The notes: generated from the letters alone by a model not told the origin. A stretch of DNA of 64,000 bases from Leisingera caerulea DSM 24564 (GCF_000473325.1 NZ_AXBI01000020.1:310001-374000), one strand, 5' to 3'; shown: positions 53,787-62,510, counted from the stretch's first letter. A program made the numbers and translations.

Positions 53787-54740
53787 TCAGGCCGCGATAC
53801 GCGCCTTCGCTCCCAGGCGCAGAGCCTGGGCGATCTGCTTGCCGACCGCGGCGGCAAACAATGGCGGGAAAGCGTTGCCGATCTGGCGGTAGGCCGCGGT
53901 CTTGCGGCCTGCAAACTGCCATGCATCCGGGAACCCCTGGATCCGGGCCGCCATGCGCGTGGTCAGACGCGGCATGCCATCAAAGCCCGGTCCCGGCGCC
54001 TGATCCCAGATGCCCCGGCCATCGACACCCAGCTCCGCCCAGGCCCGCTTTGCCCGCGTCGGCCCGAGATCCGGGCCGCCATGCTTCTTGCTGCCGCCAA
54101 CGAGTGTCGGCGCAATGCCTGCCGCCTGGTCGCGCCAGGCGGCCGCGCCTTCCCATCCGTTGTCCGACATCAGATCATACAGCAGCTCGCCGACCGTTGC
54201 CGGCGGTGTGTCGGACCGGTCCGGCCACGAAAAGTGATCCCAATACGAGGCCTGAAGCGCAACGCAGACCACGCGCGGCCGCAGCTGAGAAACGCCAAAG
54301 TCTGACGCATTGAACAGCTTCCAGCCGCAGCTGTACCCGAGACTTGTAAGTTCGGCTTCAATGCTTTCACGATAGGCCGCAAAAACCGGATCCAGCAGCC
54401 CGCGGACATTTTCGATCATCACCGCCTTCGGCCTGACCTCATTGACGATGCGCAGGGCTTCCGGGAACAGATCCCGTTCATCCTGACTGCCCAGCTGCTG
54501 GCCAGCCTTCGAAAACGGCGGGCACGGAACACCGCCAGCGACGAGGTCCGCTCCCGCGTAGGGCCGCGCATCAAATCCGCGCACGTCCATCTCGACCACG
54601 TTCCAGCCGGGTCGATTAAGGCGCAGCGTCTCACACGCAGGCGGTTCAATCTCGACCAAAGCCTCGTGGCCGAAACCGGCCATCTCCAGACCCAGAGCCT
54701 GACCCCCTGCCCCGGCACAGATTTCCACAGCTGTCAGCAT
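53787..54740 (-). CDS. DNA (cytosine-5) methyltransferase
   Basis: 317 aa. Complete set of C5 motifs: I (ICAGAGGQALGLEM), IV (GGVPCPPFS, C73), VI (IENVRG, E110), VIII (FGVSQLRPR) and X (QIGNAFPP). The target-recognition region between VIII and IX is short, giving a small enzyme. Start ATG 54740 with GGAC upstream. No restriction endonuclease is adjacent, so it appears to be an orphan methylase, as in many phages and plasmids, perhaps protecting the element. Recognition site unknown. Confidence 0.93.
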   Translation of the reverse strand: MLTAVEICAGAGGQALGLEMAGFGHEALVEIEPPACETLRLNRPGWNVVEMDVRGFDARPYAGADLVAGGVPCPPFSKAGQQLGSQDERDLFPEALRIVNEVRPKAVMIENVRGLLDPVFAAYRESIEAELTSLGYSCGWKLFNASDFGVSQLRPRVVCVALQASYWDHFSWPDRSDTPPATVGELLYDLMSDNGWEGAAAWRDQAAGIAPTLVGGSKKHGGPDLGPTRAKRAWAELGVDGRGIWDQAPGPGFDGMPRLTTRMAARIQGFPDAWQFAGRKTAAYRQIGNAFPPLFAAAVGKQIAQALRLGAKARIAA

Positions 54741-54827
54741 TTCGTCGTCCAATCCGTTCTTGCATATTCCGTTGCGGCATCATCCAAACCGCTCTGATGA
54801 GAAGCGGCAGCGGAAGCCATTACATCC

Positions 54828-54837
54828 TTTTTCGCAG
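54828..54837 (+). promoter_or_regulatory. TTTTTCGCAG box
   Basis: In the gap upstream of the leftward C5 methyltransferase. Confidence 0.45.
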
Positions 54838-54887
54838 ATTATTGCGCCAGCAGCGCAGCCGCAACAGAGCACAGGGCAGAAATCTGA

Positions 54888-54895
54888 TTTTCGCA
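54888..54895 (+). promoter_or_regulatory. TTTTCGCA box
   Basis: Second copy in the same gap, directly after the ParB-like stop. Confidence 0.4.
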
Positions 54896-54898
54896 CCC

Positions 54899-55729
54899 TT
54901 ATCGGCGCGGCTTTACAGAGAAGTCGTTCAGCAGTGTAATAAAGGCGTCCCGCTCCAGCTTCGCCGGCGTCTTGCCGTGCTTTCCGCTTTCTTTGCGAAG
55001 CTGATCGAGCTTGTTGAGTACCCGGTAAGGATCGTGCTCTTGCAGAAACTGAACCAGGTCCAGTTCAAGGAACAGCTCATTTGCCGCCAACGCGGACAGC
55101 CAGGGCCGCAGAATGACAGCCGAGTAGAGAGGCACGCGGCCGGTCTCATCGTATGACCGCAGAGCCTTCAGCCCGGCGGTGACGACATTCCCCTGCCCTT
55201 GTTCAACCAGCTTGCGGATGAGGGCGATCGCATAGATTTCGCCCGCCTTCTTGTTGTCGGTCGACGAGTTGGCCGTCATCAGGCGGCAGCCGGACTCCGA
55301 GACAGCATCCCGGCAGCGGACCGCCCAGTCATCTCCGGCGGCAAGTGCTGCCTTGAAGATGTGAAAGGTGGAGATCCGTGTTACCTGGTCATTCACCCAG
55401 GAGAATGAGCGCGCCTGCTCTTGGTAATCCATCTGGACGATCATGGTGGGAACAGCCGGATAACCGCACATCTTGGCCGCATGCACACGGTGCTGCCCGT
55501 CAACCACCGCATAGCCACCACCAGCCGCCCGGGAGACCAGGATCGGAGAAAACCGGCTCCATCGGAATGCTGACGCAATCTTACGGATGCGCGCCCAGTT
55601 CGACTTGCCCAAGGGGCGCTGGTATCGGTCATCGATCAGCAAGCTATCGATTGCGACCCATGCCAGTTCCGGGTTCGGCTGTTCTTCCGGAACAACTGTC
55701 TCTTCGTTGCCGATACAAATCTTGCGCAT
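54899..55729 (-). CDS. ParB-like nuclease-domain protein
   Basis: 276 aa from ATG 55729 (AAAGGAG upstream). ParB N-domain at about 25-110: PELAWVAIDSLLIDDRYQRP, then FSPILVSR and VVDGQHRVHAAK with the GQHR nucleotide motif. The C-half is helical with no HTH obvious. Single-domain relation of the tandem protein at 3102-4937. Not an obvious partition ParB: no parA is near. Possibly a DNA-binding or nuclease regulator. Confidence 0.8.
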   Translation of the reverse strand: MRKICIGNEETVVPEEQPNPELAWVAIDSLLIDDRYQRPLGKSNWARIRKIASAFRWSRFSPILVSRAAGGGYAVVDGQHRVHAAKMCGYPAVPTMIVQMDYQEQARSFSWVNDQVTRISTFHIFKAALAAGDDWAVRCRDAVSESGCRLMTANSSTDNKKAGEIYAIALIRKLVEQGQGNVVTAGLKALRSYDETGRVPLYSAVILRPWLSALAANELFLELDLVQFLQEHDPYRVLNKLDQLRKESGKHGKTPAKLERDAFITLLNDFSVKPRR

Positions 55730-55784
55730 GACGCTCTCCTTTACAGGAGGCAGAGTACCCGCCCGGAGGCGGATACCTATTCTG

Positions 55785-55794
55785 TTTTTCGCAT
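55785..55794 (+). promoter_or_regulatory. TTTTTCGCAT box
   Basis: 55 nt before the ParB-like start at 55729, read away from it. Confidence 0.45.
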
Positions 55795-55811
55795 TATCCA
55801 CAATTGCCTGA

Positions 55812-56720
55812 TTACGCAGGCCGTGGCTCCGCTTCCGCCTCATGTGCGTTTGACAAAGCCTCCCGGCAGATCCGAATGGCGACCCTCGCCGCACCAGAAC
55901 AGTTTGCCGCCTTTCCCGTCATCTCGATTTCGGCCTGAATCCTCTTCCCGGAGCCTGGCCGCAGCGCAGCTGCCTGGGCGACAACCGTTCTCCCTTCGGC
56001 CAACGCCAGGACGGCCGTCTGTAACTGGTCCGGCTGATCCATTTTCAGGTCTGCACGCAGCAGCTCCTCCGCGACGGCCGCATCAACCCGGTCTGCAGCA
56101 ATCACCAGTTTGCCGCAGGTCTCGCGGCTGTTGGCCTTGGACAGCCCTTCATCAAGGTCATGCCGCGGCACAATCGCGGCGATGGAGGTCTGGGAGAAAT
56201 GCGCCTGACGCTTTTTGCTGATGGCCTCCATGATTCTGCCAGCATCGAGATTGACGGTGACCGGCACCGCCGGAACATGGCCGCGGCGACGCATGCGGTC
56301 GGCGAACTGGACGGGGTCTGCACCTCTTTCGAGACCGGACAAAGCCATCCTCTGGTAAGGCCAGAGCTCAGGATCCGCCCCATCATCAATCCGCTTCTGC
56401 ACCGCTTGCAGGGTGCGGAGCTGATGCGGATACAGGAATGCACCATCCGCACGGGCTTTGCACTGCCATGCAAGCGCGCGGAATTGCGGCAGCCTCAAGC
56501 CGTCATCAATGACAACCGTGGTGCCTTTCGGGGCACGCCAGCCGATCGCAGACGTGTGAGCATTCGCAACCACATCGCGCCCGTCCTTCAGCGCCTGGAT
56601 GGCGCCCGGGATATGGCTGGAGGTTTCGAGCATGAACGGGGGCTGCTGATTGCCATCGCTCAGCTGGGCCTCCCAGTCTTTCATGGCTTTCACAGTCTCG
56701 CAAAAAATCAGATTGGGCAT
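55812..56720 (-). CDS. Hypothetical protein
   Basis: 302 aa from ATG 56720 (AAAGG upstream); ATG 56741, overlapping the upstream stop, is an alternative. Contains PKGTTVVIDDGLRLPQ and a QKRIDDGADPELWPYQRMA region suggestive of an ATPase fragment but no Walker A is present. C-terminal part is helical and basic/acidic mixed. No family assigned. Confidence 0.7.
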   Translation of the reverse strand: MPNLIFCETVKAMKDWEAQLSDGNQQPPFMLETSSHIPGAIQALKDGRDVVANAHTSAIGWRAPKGTTVVIDDGLRLPQFRALAWQCKARADGAFLYPHQLRTLQAVQKRIDDGADPELWPYQRMALSGLERGADPVQFADRMRRRGHVPAVPVTVNLDAGRIMEAISKKRQAHFSQTSIAAIVPRHDLDEGLSKANSRETCGKLVIAADRVDAAVAEELLRADLKMDQPDQLQTAVLALAEGRTVVAQAAALRPGSGKRIQAEIEMTGKAANCSGAARVAIRICREALSNAHEAEAEPRPA

Positions 56721-56740
56721 ACCTTCAACCTTTCTCGTCA

Positions 56741-57586
56741 TCAGAAGCTTGGAACCAGGCGCTCTTCAGCGCTGTCGTCCCGCCAATTCTCGATCTCGAG
56801 GCCGATAGTGTCGGGACTGGGGCTCTCGTTGCAGCCGCACCAGGCCTCGAAAATTGCATCACCGGCCGTCTCGGGGACGTAATCATCGTCAAATCCGCAC
56901 TGCCGCGCAGCCAGGGAGATCCGCTGATTGAACAGCCGGGCGTCGGTGATCTCCGCCGTGATCGAAATCTTCAGCTTGCGCTTGGTGACCTCAACCTGGA
57001 CGTCCTCCATCCGGGCGCCGAACTCCTCAGCTGAGAACGGTTCGAGCAAGAACATCTTGAGCTGGGGCGTAGCGGTTTCAGCGTCGAAATCCTTCGGCAG
57101 GCCGAAGTGCTCAAGGAACTCCGCGCGGTCAGTGATCCTGATTTTGATTTCGCAGCTGTGACGGCCCGCCTCGAAGTTTGGCGGCGCAACCGGCGGCGTC
57201 ATGGAATGAGCAGAAAAGATGTTTTCCACCTGGAGAATTTCGCAGGGCCGTTCGTCCGCAGCGATTGCTGCCTCAATGCCCTTGCGGGCTTTGCCATAGA
57301 GCGCGATGGATCCATCCTCATAGACCCTCGCGCGCATGATGGCGATGTCCTGCCCATATCGTTTCGGGTCATCCCTCAATGTCGTGACCAGGTCCTTATC
57401 CTCCCGCATTTCGTCGATCAGAAGGCTCAGGTCGGTCGAGGCGGTGTACTCCTCCAGCCAGTCTTCAGGGCTGAACGCATCGGAAATCCCCAGCGAGAGA
57501 CTATCCTGAGGCGGCCAGTACGTGCGGCTTGCCTGCCCGGCTCCCTGAGCCAGCTTCATCAGCACAAAGCCATCGGCATATTTCAT
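56741..57586 (-). CDS. Hypothetical protein
   Basis: 281 aa from ATG 57586 with GGGGAG upstream. Acidic, alpha/beta. Contains an IRITDRAEFLEHFGLPKDF segment and a C-terminal CGFDDDYVP then WCGCNESP. Divergent from the N6-methylase-like gene, with two oppositely oriented boxes in the gap. Confidence 0.75.
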   Translation of the reverse strand: MKYADGFVLMKLAQGAGQASRTYWPPQDSLSLGISDAFSPEDWLEEYTASTDLSLLIDEMREDKDLVTTLRDDPKRYGQDIAIMRARVYEDGSIALYGKARKGIEAAIAADERPCEILQVENIFSAHSMTPPVAPPNFEAGRHSCEIKIRITDRAEFLEHFGLPKDFDAETATPQLKMFLLEPFSAEEFGARMEDVQVEVTKRKLKISITAEITDARLFNQRISLAARQCGFDDDYVPETAGDAIFEAWCGCNESPSPDTIGLEIENWRDDSAEERLVPSF

Positions 57587-57636
57587 GAGAATGCTCCCCA
57601 AGATGATCTATCAGCGCCGGCCGATGTTACTTGGGA

Positions 57637-57646
57637 TTTGCGAAAA
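57637..57646 (-). promoter_or_regulatory. TTTGCGAAAA box facing left
   Basis: Reads TTTTCGCAAA toward the leftward gene starting at 57586. Confidence 0.5.
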
Positions 57647-57677
57647 CATGGCACTGCATTTTTCTTGATTAATATTT

Positions 57678-57687
57678 TTTTTCGCAT
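57678..57687 (+). promoter_or_regulatory. TTTTTCGCAT box facing right, 8-T run
   Basis: Preceded by CTTGATTAATA and eight T; faces the gene starting at 57758. Confidence 0.55.
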
Positions 57688-57757
57688 ATTCTCACACCAT
57701 CAAGGTGATTATTCCATAGGGGCATGCCCCGCCAACCTCAGTCAAAGAGGGATCGCC

Positions 57758-58444
57758 TTGAACAAGCTGTCGCCTATCCGAACGAACAAGACCGTCATTC
57801 TGGAGCCGGTCAAGGAATTCACCAAGCTCTTCCGAACCACGGCCCGGTATCACCACAGGCATGAGGTGTTCCGCGATTTCATTTTCTGTGCCGCCTGCGC
57901 CCTGTACAATGGCGTGCCGCCAAAGGCGCAAGACCGTGAGCAGGAATACCTGGACACCATCAACCGATACGCCGCAGACGACCGGGCCGCTTTTCAGAGG
58001 CTCTTTGCCCTGCTCGTTGAAGCGCTGGAGCCTGAGCCGCGCGATGTCCTGGGGTCGATCTTCATGTCCCTGGAGCTTGGCGATGCCTGGAAAGGCCAAT
58101 TCTTCACCCCTTCAGAGGTCTCCCGGATGATGGCTGAAATGCTCATCGGGGATCTTGATGAAAAGCTCAGCCGGGGAGATCCGGTTTCTGTCTCCGAACC
58201 GGCCTGCGGCGCCGGCGGCATGGTGCTGGCGGTGGCAGACGCAATTCTGCGCCGTGGCTACAATCCCGCCAAGGTGATGAGCGCCCATGCCATCGACGTC
58301 GACCGCACCGCGGCCCTGATGACCTATATCCAGTTGTCGCTCTGGAACATCCCGGCCACCGTAGTGGTCGGGAACGCCCTGACACTTGAAGAGCGCGAGA
58401 TCTGGAAGACACCCGCTCTGCGCAACCCTGTGCTGCGGCTCTAA
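57758..58444 (+). CDS. N-6 DNA methyltransferase-like protein without NPPF
   Basis: 228 aa from a TTG at 57758 (AGAGGGA upstream). Has HsdM/N6-methylase features: GQFFTP (113-118) and SAM-binding EPACGAGG (147-154), then HAIDVDRTAALM and VVVGNALTL. The catalytic (D/N)PP(Y/F), normally soon after the last strand, is absent and the protein ends at residue 228. Related short proteins occur on plasmids and phages. It may bind SAM or DNA without methylating, or need a partner. Ends 10 nt before the convergent L,D-transpeptidase gene. Confidence 0.8.
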   Translation: MNKLSPIRTNKTVILEPVKEFTKLFRTTARYHHRHEVFRDFIFCAACALYNGVPPKAQDREQEYLDTINRYAADDRAAFQRLFALLVEALEPEPRDVLGSIFMSLELGDAWKGQFFTPSEVSRMMAEMLIGDLDEKLSRGDPVSVSEPACGAGGMVLAVADAILRRGYNPAKVMSAHAIDVDRTAALMTYIQLSLWNIPATVVVGNALTLEEREIWKTPALRNPVLRL

Positions 58445-58453
58445 GGGCCGCGG

Positions 58454-58975
58454 TCAGGCAAAAATATGAATGGGGCATCCAACCCTGATGACCCGGAACA
58501 GCTCATCCATGTCCCGGTTGGACACTGCGATGCATCCACGCGTCCAATCATGGGCGTAGGTGCCCTGCCGGCCATTGGGCTGACCATGAACGAAGATGTC
58601 CCCTCCCGGCGAGCGGCCGCGGGAGGCCGCGTATCCCCGATCCTCCCTGTTGGGGTAACTGACACCCAGGGACAGATGGAATTTGGAATGCGGATTTTTC
58701 CTGTTGATGGTGTAGCCGCCCTCAGGAGTCTTGTTGTCCCCCTGAAAACGCTTGTGCCCGTGCGGCGAGCGGCCAAGCTGGACACGGTAGCTTTTCAGGA
58801 TCTTTTGATCCCTGCCGATCAGATCCAGAGACCGGATGGCCTTACGGACTTGGATATAAGCCACGTCGCCCTGGTAGATCGGTTTTGATCCTGCGGAAGC
58901 AGCCATCGGGCACAGCGCGGTCACGAGCGCGGCGCCGCCGCCCATGACGAATTTACGGCGAGAGAGACCTGTCAT
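58454..58975 (-). CDS. L,D-transpeptidase (YkuD), Tat-exported
   Basis: 173 aa with AGAGG before ATG 58975. Twin-arginine signal (LSRRKFVMGGG, cleavage after ASA about residue 28). The YkuD domain follows, with H130 in IFVHGQPNG and catalytic C148 in RGCIAVSNRD. Makes 3-3 or lipoprotein-type peptidoglycan links in the periplasm. No LysM or other binding domain. An unexpected cell-wall gene among nucleic-acid genes; it may help envelope stability or donor/host interaction. Confidence 0.93.
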   Translation of the reverse strand: MTGLSRRKFVMGGGAALVTALCPMAASAGSKPIYQGDVAYIQVRKAIRSLDLIGRDQKILKSYRVQLGRSPHGHKRFQGDNKTPEGGYTINRKNPHSKFHLSLGVSYPNREDRGYAASRGRSPGGDIFVHGQPNGRQGTYAHDWTRGCIAVSNRDMDELFRVIRVGCPIHIFA

Positions 58976-58993
58976 AAATTACCTCTGTTTCAT

Positions 58994-59003
58994 TTTTTCG
59001 CAG
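58994..59003 (+). promoter_or_regulatory. TTTTTCGCAG box
   Basis: 18 nt upstream of the L,D-transpeptidase start, read away from it. Confidence 0.45.
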
Positions 59004-59098
59004 GATACGAGAACGCCGGCCATCACTCGATGACCGGCGTTTGCTTATCCACATCTCTGTCCGGAAGGTTCGGACCTGCGTTTGCGGAACGCCCTCGC

Positions 59099-60208
59099 CT
59101 AAAGCGCTGGCTGGCAATCCGCCTCCGGGTCACCCGCATCGGCCCGAACCGGCATGAAGCCAAGAGCCGCCAGATGATCGGTAAATCTCTCCGGCATCTC
59201 CAGGGCGTTTGCCCGTGCCATCTCACGGCAGGCCGACCTCAGGGTCTTGTCCGCCTCAATCACGGGATTGACGCGGGTATCCGAAACCAGACCGGGATCC
59301 AGGATCTGCAGGAGTTCGGCCATCGGGTTTTTAGGCAGCTCCTCCGGATCAAACCCTTCAATCGGCACCAGACGGAAACACCTGCCGAGCACTGCCTCTC
59401 TGGCCAGGCGCGCGTTGTCAGGGGTCGCCGGCCGGAAGCCAAGCTCTCGCAGCTGCAGCCCCTCTTCGAGTGAGAAGTCGAAACCTGTGCCATGGGAAAG
59501 ACGATCAGCCGCAGCTTCGCGGATCCGTTGCACCTCTGATCCGATGCCGCTTGCCGGATCAATCGCCTCGTTCCAGCGCCGCAGCAGATCAAGGGATGCG
59601 GCCCCGTCGTCCGGACGATGCACCGGCATGAATGCCAGGGCCGCCAGGTGAAGCTCCTTGCGTGCGGCTCGGGCCTCGCTCTGGCTCCCGATCTCGTAGC
59701 CGTAGGCTTCAGCTTTATTGCGGAAATGCGATTGCCCCTGGCCGGGCGCAAAAAACGCATCGTACGCAGCATTGCTTACGAGATCATGGAGAGCATCGCC
59801 GCGCTCACTGCCGGGCGTCAGATCAGCATTCCACTGTTCGAGGAACTTGCGGGCCTGCCCCGAAGCCAGGGCCTCACTGACCCTGCTTTGGAACGGCACC
59901 AGCGCTTTTGGATCAGCCGGCTCGGGGCGCAGCCCTTCCCCTGAATTCCAGGCCAGGATTTCGGTTCCGGCGCGGTCACCGTCACGAACATGGAAATAGT
60001 GCTCCCTGCCATCAATGACGATTGAGCCTTCGGCCTCCCTATTCAGAACGTTCAGTTCTTCCATGCCGATAATGACAGCCCCGTCATATCTGCCCTCTTC
60101 GCTCCAGATTGCCTCAACAACCCGCTGCAGGACGTCTTCCTGCTGATCCTCCGGAACGTCTTTGCCGAAGTCGCCGAAGAACCCGCTTTCAACCAGGTTG
60201 TCTTTCAT
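59099..60208 (-). CDS. Hypothetical protein downstream of recJ
   Basis: 369 aa from ATG 60208, overlapping the recJ stop (TGATGA), so translated with it. Built of repeat-like halves: LHLAALAFMPVHRPDD and DHLAALGFMPVRADAG share the (H)LAAL(A/G)FMPV motif, and GFDFSLEEGLQLRELGFRPA is similar. This suggests two or three copies of a short helical repeat. Coupling to recJ hints at a helper role. No family recognised. Confidence 0.75.
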   Translation of the reverse strand: MKDNLVESGFFGDFGKDVPEDQQEDVLQRVVEAIWSEEGRYDGAVIIGMEELNVLNREAEGSIVIDGREHYFHVRDGDRAGTEILAWNSGEGLRPEPADPKALVPFQSRVSEALASGQARKFLEQWNADLTPGSERGDALHDLVSNAAYDAFFAPGQGQSHFRNKAEAYGYEIGSQSEARAARKELHLAALAFMPVHRPDDGAASLDLLRRWNEAIDPASGIGSEVQRIREAAADRLSHGTGFDFSLEEGLQLRELGFRPATPDNARLAREAVLGRCFRLVPIEGFDPEELPKNPMAELLQILDPGLVSDTRVNPVIEADKTLRSACREMARANALEMPERFTDHLAALGFMPVRADAGDPEADCQPAL

Positions 60209-62424
60209 CAGATCAGGGCCTCCTGGTGCGCTTCGAAGTCCTTCAGTTTGATCTGGAGAGACTTCTTCCCGCGCCACTCATTGATTTCCAGCTCGCCCAG
60301 AAGGTTCACGAAGCCCCCTTCCGCCTTGCGCATCCGGTCCTCTTTTTCGGTGCCGATCGCATTCCACTTGAGCGCTGTGATCGTGCGGTCGCCATCACTG
60401 AGCATGACCTTCAGGTGCTTGCCTTTCACGTCGGTGATGGCGTCTACGCGCACGCCGGTGACCAGGCTCATCCGCCGCGTGCCCTGGTTTATCTCGACCT
60501 CCTCCATGTCGACGGCTGCCAGGGCCACGATGTCATCCGCGTCCGCTGCGAGACCTGCCTCGCTGCTCTGAGGCTCTTCGAGCACATCCAGCGCAGGGCG
60601 GATATCCTCGATCATCAGCTGCGGGCTGCGGTTTCCATTGAACTCATTGATTTCAGCGGTGCAAAGGACATCCACCGTCCTTTTGAGGTGGGCCTCGATA
60701 GTGTCGGCCAGAGGCGTTCCGGCAACGCCCCAGATGAGGCCATCCACGCGGACCGGCCCGGACTTGAATGTCAGCTTGAAATGTTTTTCCTTCAGAAGCC
60801 GGATGCCTTCAAGCACTACGGATTTCACGATCAGGTTCGGGACCTCATTGCCGTTCCCGAAGGGGCGCATCTGGCCCAGGCTTTCGATTGCGGCAACCGA
60901 AAGCTCCTTGAGCTGAACCTCAAGATCGGCCCGCGACCGCACACCTTCACGGAAATACTCCGTTTTTCGGATCTGCGCATCCGCAAAGGCGACAAAGCCA
61001 TCGATCTGGTCGTCGCGCAGATTGAGCCCGCCCGCCATGCCATGGCCGCCGCCGCCGAGGATCACGCCTTCCGCTGCAGCATCCTGAATGATGTGGCCAA
61101 TGTTGACGTCAGCAAGCGAGCGCGCAGATCCCTTCAGATTCCCCTGATGATCGCGGGTCACAACGATGGCGGGTGCGTCCTTGGCCTCTTTGGCCTTGCC
61201 CGCCGAAATACCGACCACGCCTTCATGGGCGTCTTCGACAACCGCAAATGCCAGGCGGCGGTCACGGCCTGGAAGCATGCCTTCCAGCTGCTGAAGCGCT
61301 GCCTCAGTGACGGCATCCGAAAGCTCCTTGCGCTCCACGTTGATGGCATGAAGCGCCTGAGCACGTTCCTCGATCTCGCCTGGGTCTTCTGCGATCAGCA
61401 GGCGCGCCCCGGAATCTGAGGCCCCTACCCTGCCGCCCGCGTTGATCCGCGGGCCCAGCACCCAGCCGCAGGATCTTTCGTCAATCGGTTCATCATCCTT
61501 GATGCCTGCCGCCCGCGCGAGGGCGGCGATGCCCGGGTGGCGCCGGGCAGACAGAAGCTTGACACCAGCCATCACAAAAGCCCGGTTCAGCCCATAGAGT
61601 TTCATGACATCGCAAATCGTTGCCAGGGCCACCAAGTCGAGCAGGTTCATCAGCTCAGGGCGTTCCTGCGGACGCCCGTCTTTGCCATCGAAATAGCCCG
61701 CCTCCCGCAATTCACGGACAACCGCCACGAAGAAGCAGAAGGTGACACCCGCAGCGCAGAGATGGCCAAGGCCGGAGGTATCGTCCAACCGGTTGGGGTT
61801 GATGATGGCATATCCCTCCGGCAGCTTGCCGGACTGGTCGGCGTTGTGGTGATCAATGACCACCATTTCGATCCCGGCGGCCGCGGCTGCTTTCAGCGGC
61901 TCAAAGGCGACGATGCCCGCGTCGAGGCAGCAGATCAGATCGCAGCCCTCATCCTTCTGCATTTCCAGAAGGCCTTTGGCATTCGGACCATACCCTTCTT
62001 TGATGCGGTCAGGAATTCGCAAAACCGCATCCCTATGGCCGCAGAGGCGCAGCGCCTCGATGAAGAGACCGGCACTGGCGGCACCATCGACGTCATAGTC
62101 CGACCAGACACCGATCCTCTGTTTGTCCCGGATTGCCTGGGCGACCCGTTTGGCCCCCTTCTCCATGTCCTGCATGGCAAACGGATCCGGCATGGTGTCC
62201 TTGATCAGCGTTTTGACATAGTCCGGGAATTCCCCCGCATCCATGCCGCGCACCGCCAGGATCTTTGCAAGAAGCGGGTTTGCCCCTGCATTCTTCAATG
62301 TCACCGTCTTCGCTGCCGGAACTTCGGGCAATTCCCATACCCGGCCTTTGAACGACGATATCTGCTCTGCAGTCTCAGCTGGGGGCTCATCCTGACCCGC
62401 CTGGGTCTCAGCGACATTTGCCAT
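60208..62424 (-). CDS. recJ: Single-stranded-DNA exonuclease RecJ-like (DHH/DHHA1)
   Basis: 738 aa from ATG 62424 (GAGGCCC upstream; GTG 62460 possible). 5'-3' ssDNA exonuclease family. DHH motifs: WSDYDVDG (D109, D111, D113), CLDAG (D168), VIDHHN (191-193), LGPRINAGGRVG, and DHHA1 motif GGGGHGMAGG. An OB-fold region follows (PFGNGNEVPN onwards), then a further ~130 residues with strands (VRVDAITDVKGKHLKV) that look like an extra OB domain beyond standard RecJ. Its downstream partner is coupled by TGATGA. The host chromosome should also have recJ, so this is a second copy. Confidence 0.9.
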   Translation of the reverse strand: MANVAETQAGQDEPPAETAEQISSFKGRVWELPEVPAAKTVTLKNAGANPLLAKILAVRGMDAGEFPDYVKTLIKDTMPDPFAMQDMEKGAKRVAQAIRDKQRIGVWSDYDVDGAASAGLFIEALRLCGHRDAVLRIPDRIKEGYGPNAKGLLEMQKDEGCDLICCLDAGIVAFEPLKAAAAAGIEMVVIDHHNADQSGKLPEGYAIINPNRLDDTSGLGHLCAAGVTFCFFVAVVRELREAGYFDGKDGRPQERPELMNLLDLVALATICDVMKLYGLNRAFVMAGVKLLSARRHPGIAALARAAGIKDDEPIDERSCGWVLGPRINAGGRVGASDSGARLLIAEDPGEIEERAQALHAINVERKELSDAVTEAALQQLEGMLPGRDRRLAFAVVEDAHEGVVGISAGKAKEAKDAPAIVVTRDHQGNLKGSARSLADVNIGHIIQDAAAEGVILGGGGHGMAGGLNLRDDQIDGFVAFADAQIRKTEYFREGVRSRADLEVQLKELSVAAIESLGQMRPFGNGNEVPNLIVKSVVLEGIRLLKEKHFKLTFKSGPVRVDGLIWGVAGTPLADTIEAHLKRTVDVLCTAEINEFNGNRSPQLMIEDIRPALDVLEEPQSSEAGLAADADDIVALAAVDMEEVEINQGTRRMSLVTGVRVDAITDVKGKHLKVMLSDGDRTITALKWNAIGTEKEDRMRKAEGGFVNLLGELEINEWRGKKSLQIKLKDFEAHQEALI

Positions 62425-62438
62425 CAGGGCCTCATAAA

Positions 62439-62448
62439 TTTGCGAAAT
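62439..62448 (-). promoter_or_regulatory. TTTGCGAAAT box
   Basis: Variant immediately upstream of recJ; reads TTTCGCAAA toward it. Confidence 0.4.
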
Positions 62449-62500
62449 AGCTTTCCGCACAATCCCGCATCCGGCGGGGTCAGTAAAGGGATATTGTTAT

Positions 62501-62510
62501 TTTTTCGCAT
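62501..62510 (+). promoter_or_regulatory. TTTTTCGCAT box
   Basis: Reads rightward toward the HD nucleotidase gene; a TTTTTCGCCA variant follows at 62531-62540. Confidence 0.55.

Noticed and set aside
53787..54740. Full restriction-modification system
   Set aside because: No endonuclease lies next to the C5 methyltransferase; the ParB-like neighbour at 54899 is not a restriction enzyme by motif.
54899..55729. Plasmid partition locus
   Set aside because: The ParB-like protein has no ParA neighbour, no clear HTH and no obvious centromere repeats next to it.
60109..61419. 436-aa rightward ORF
   Set aside because: Antisense to recJ.
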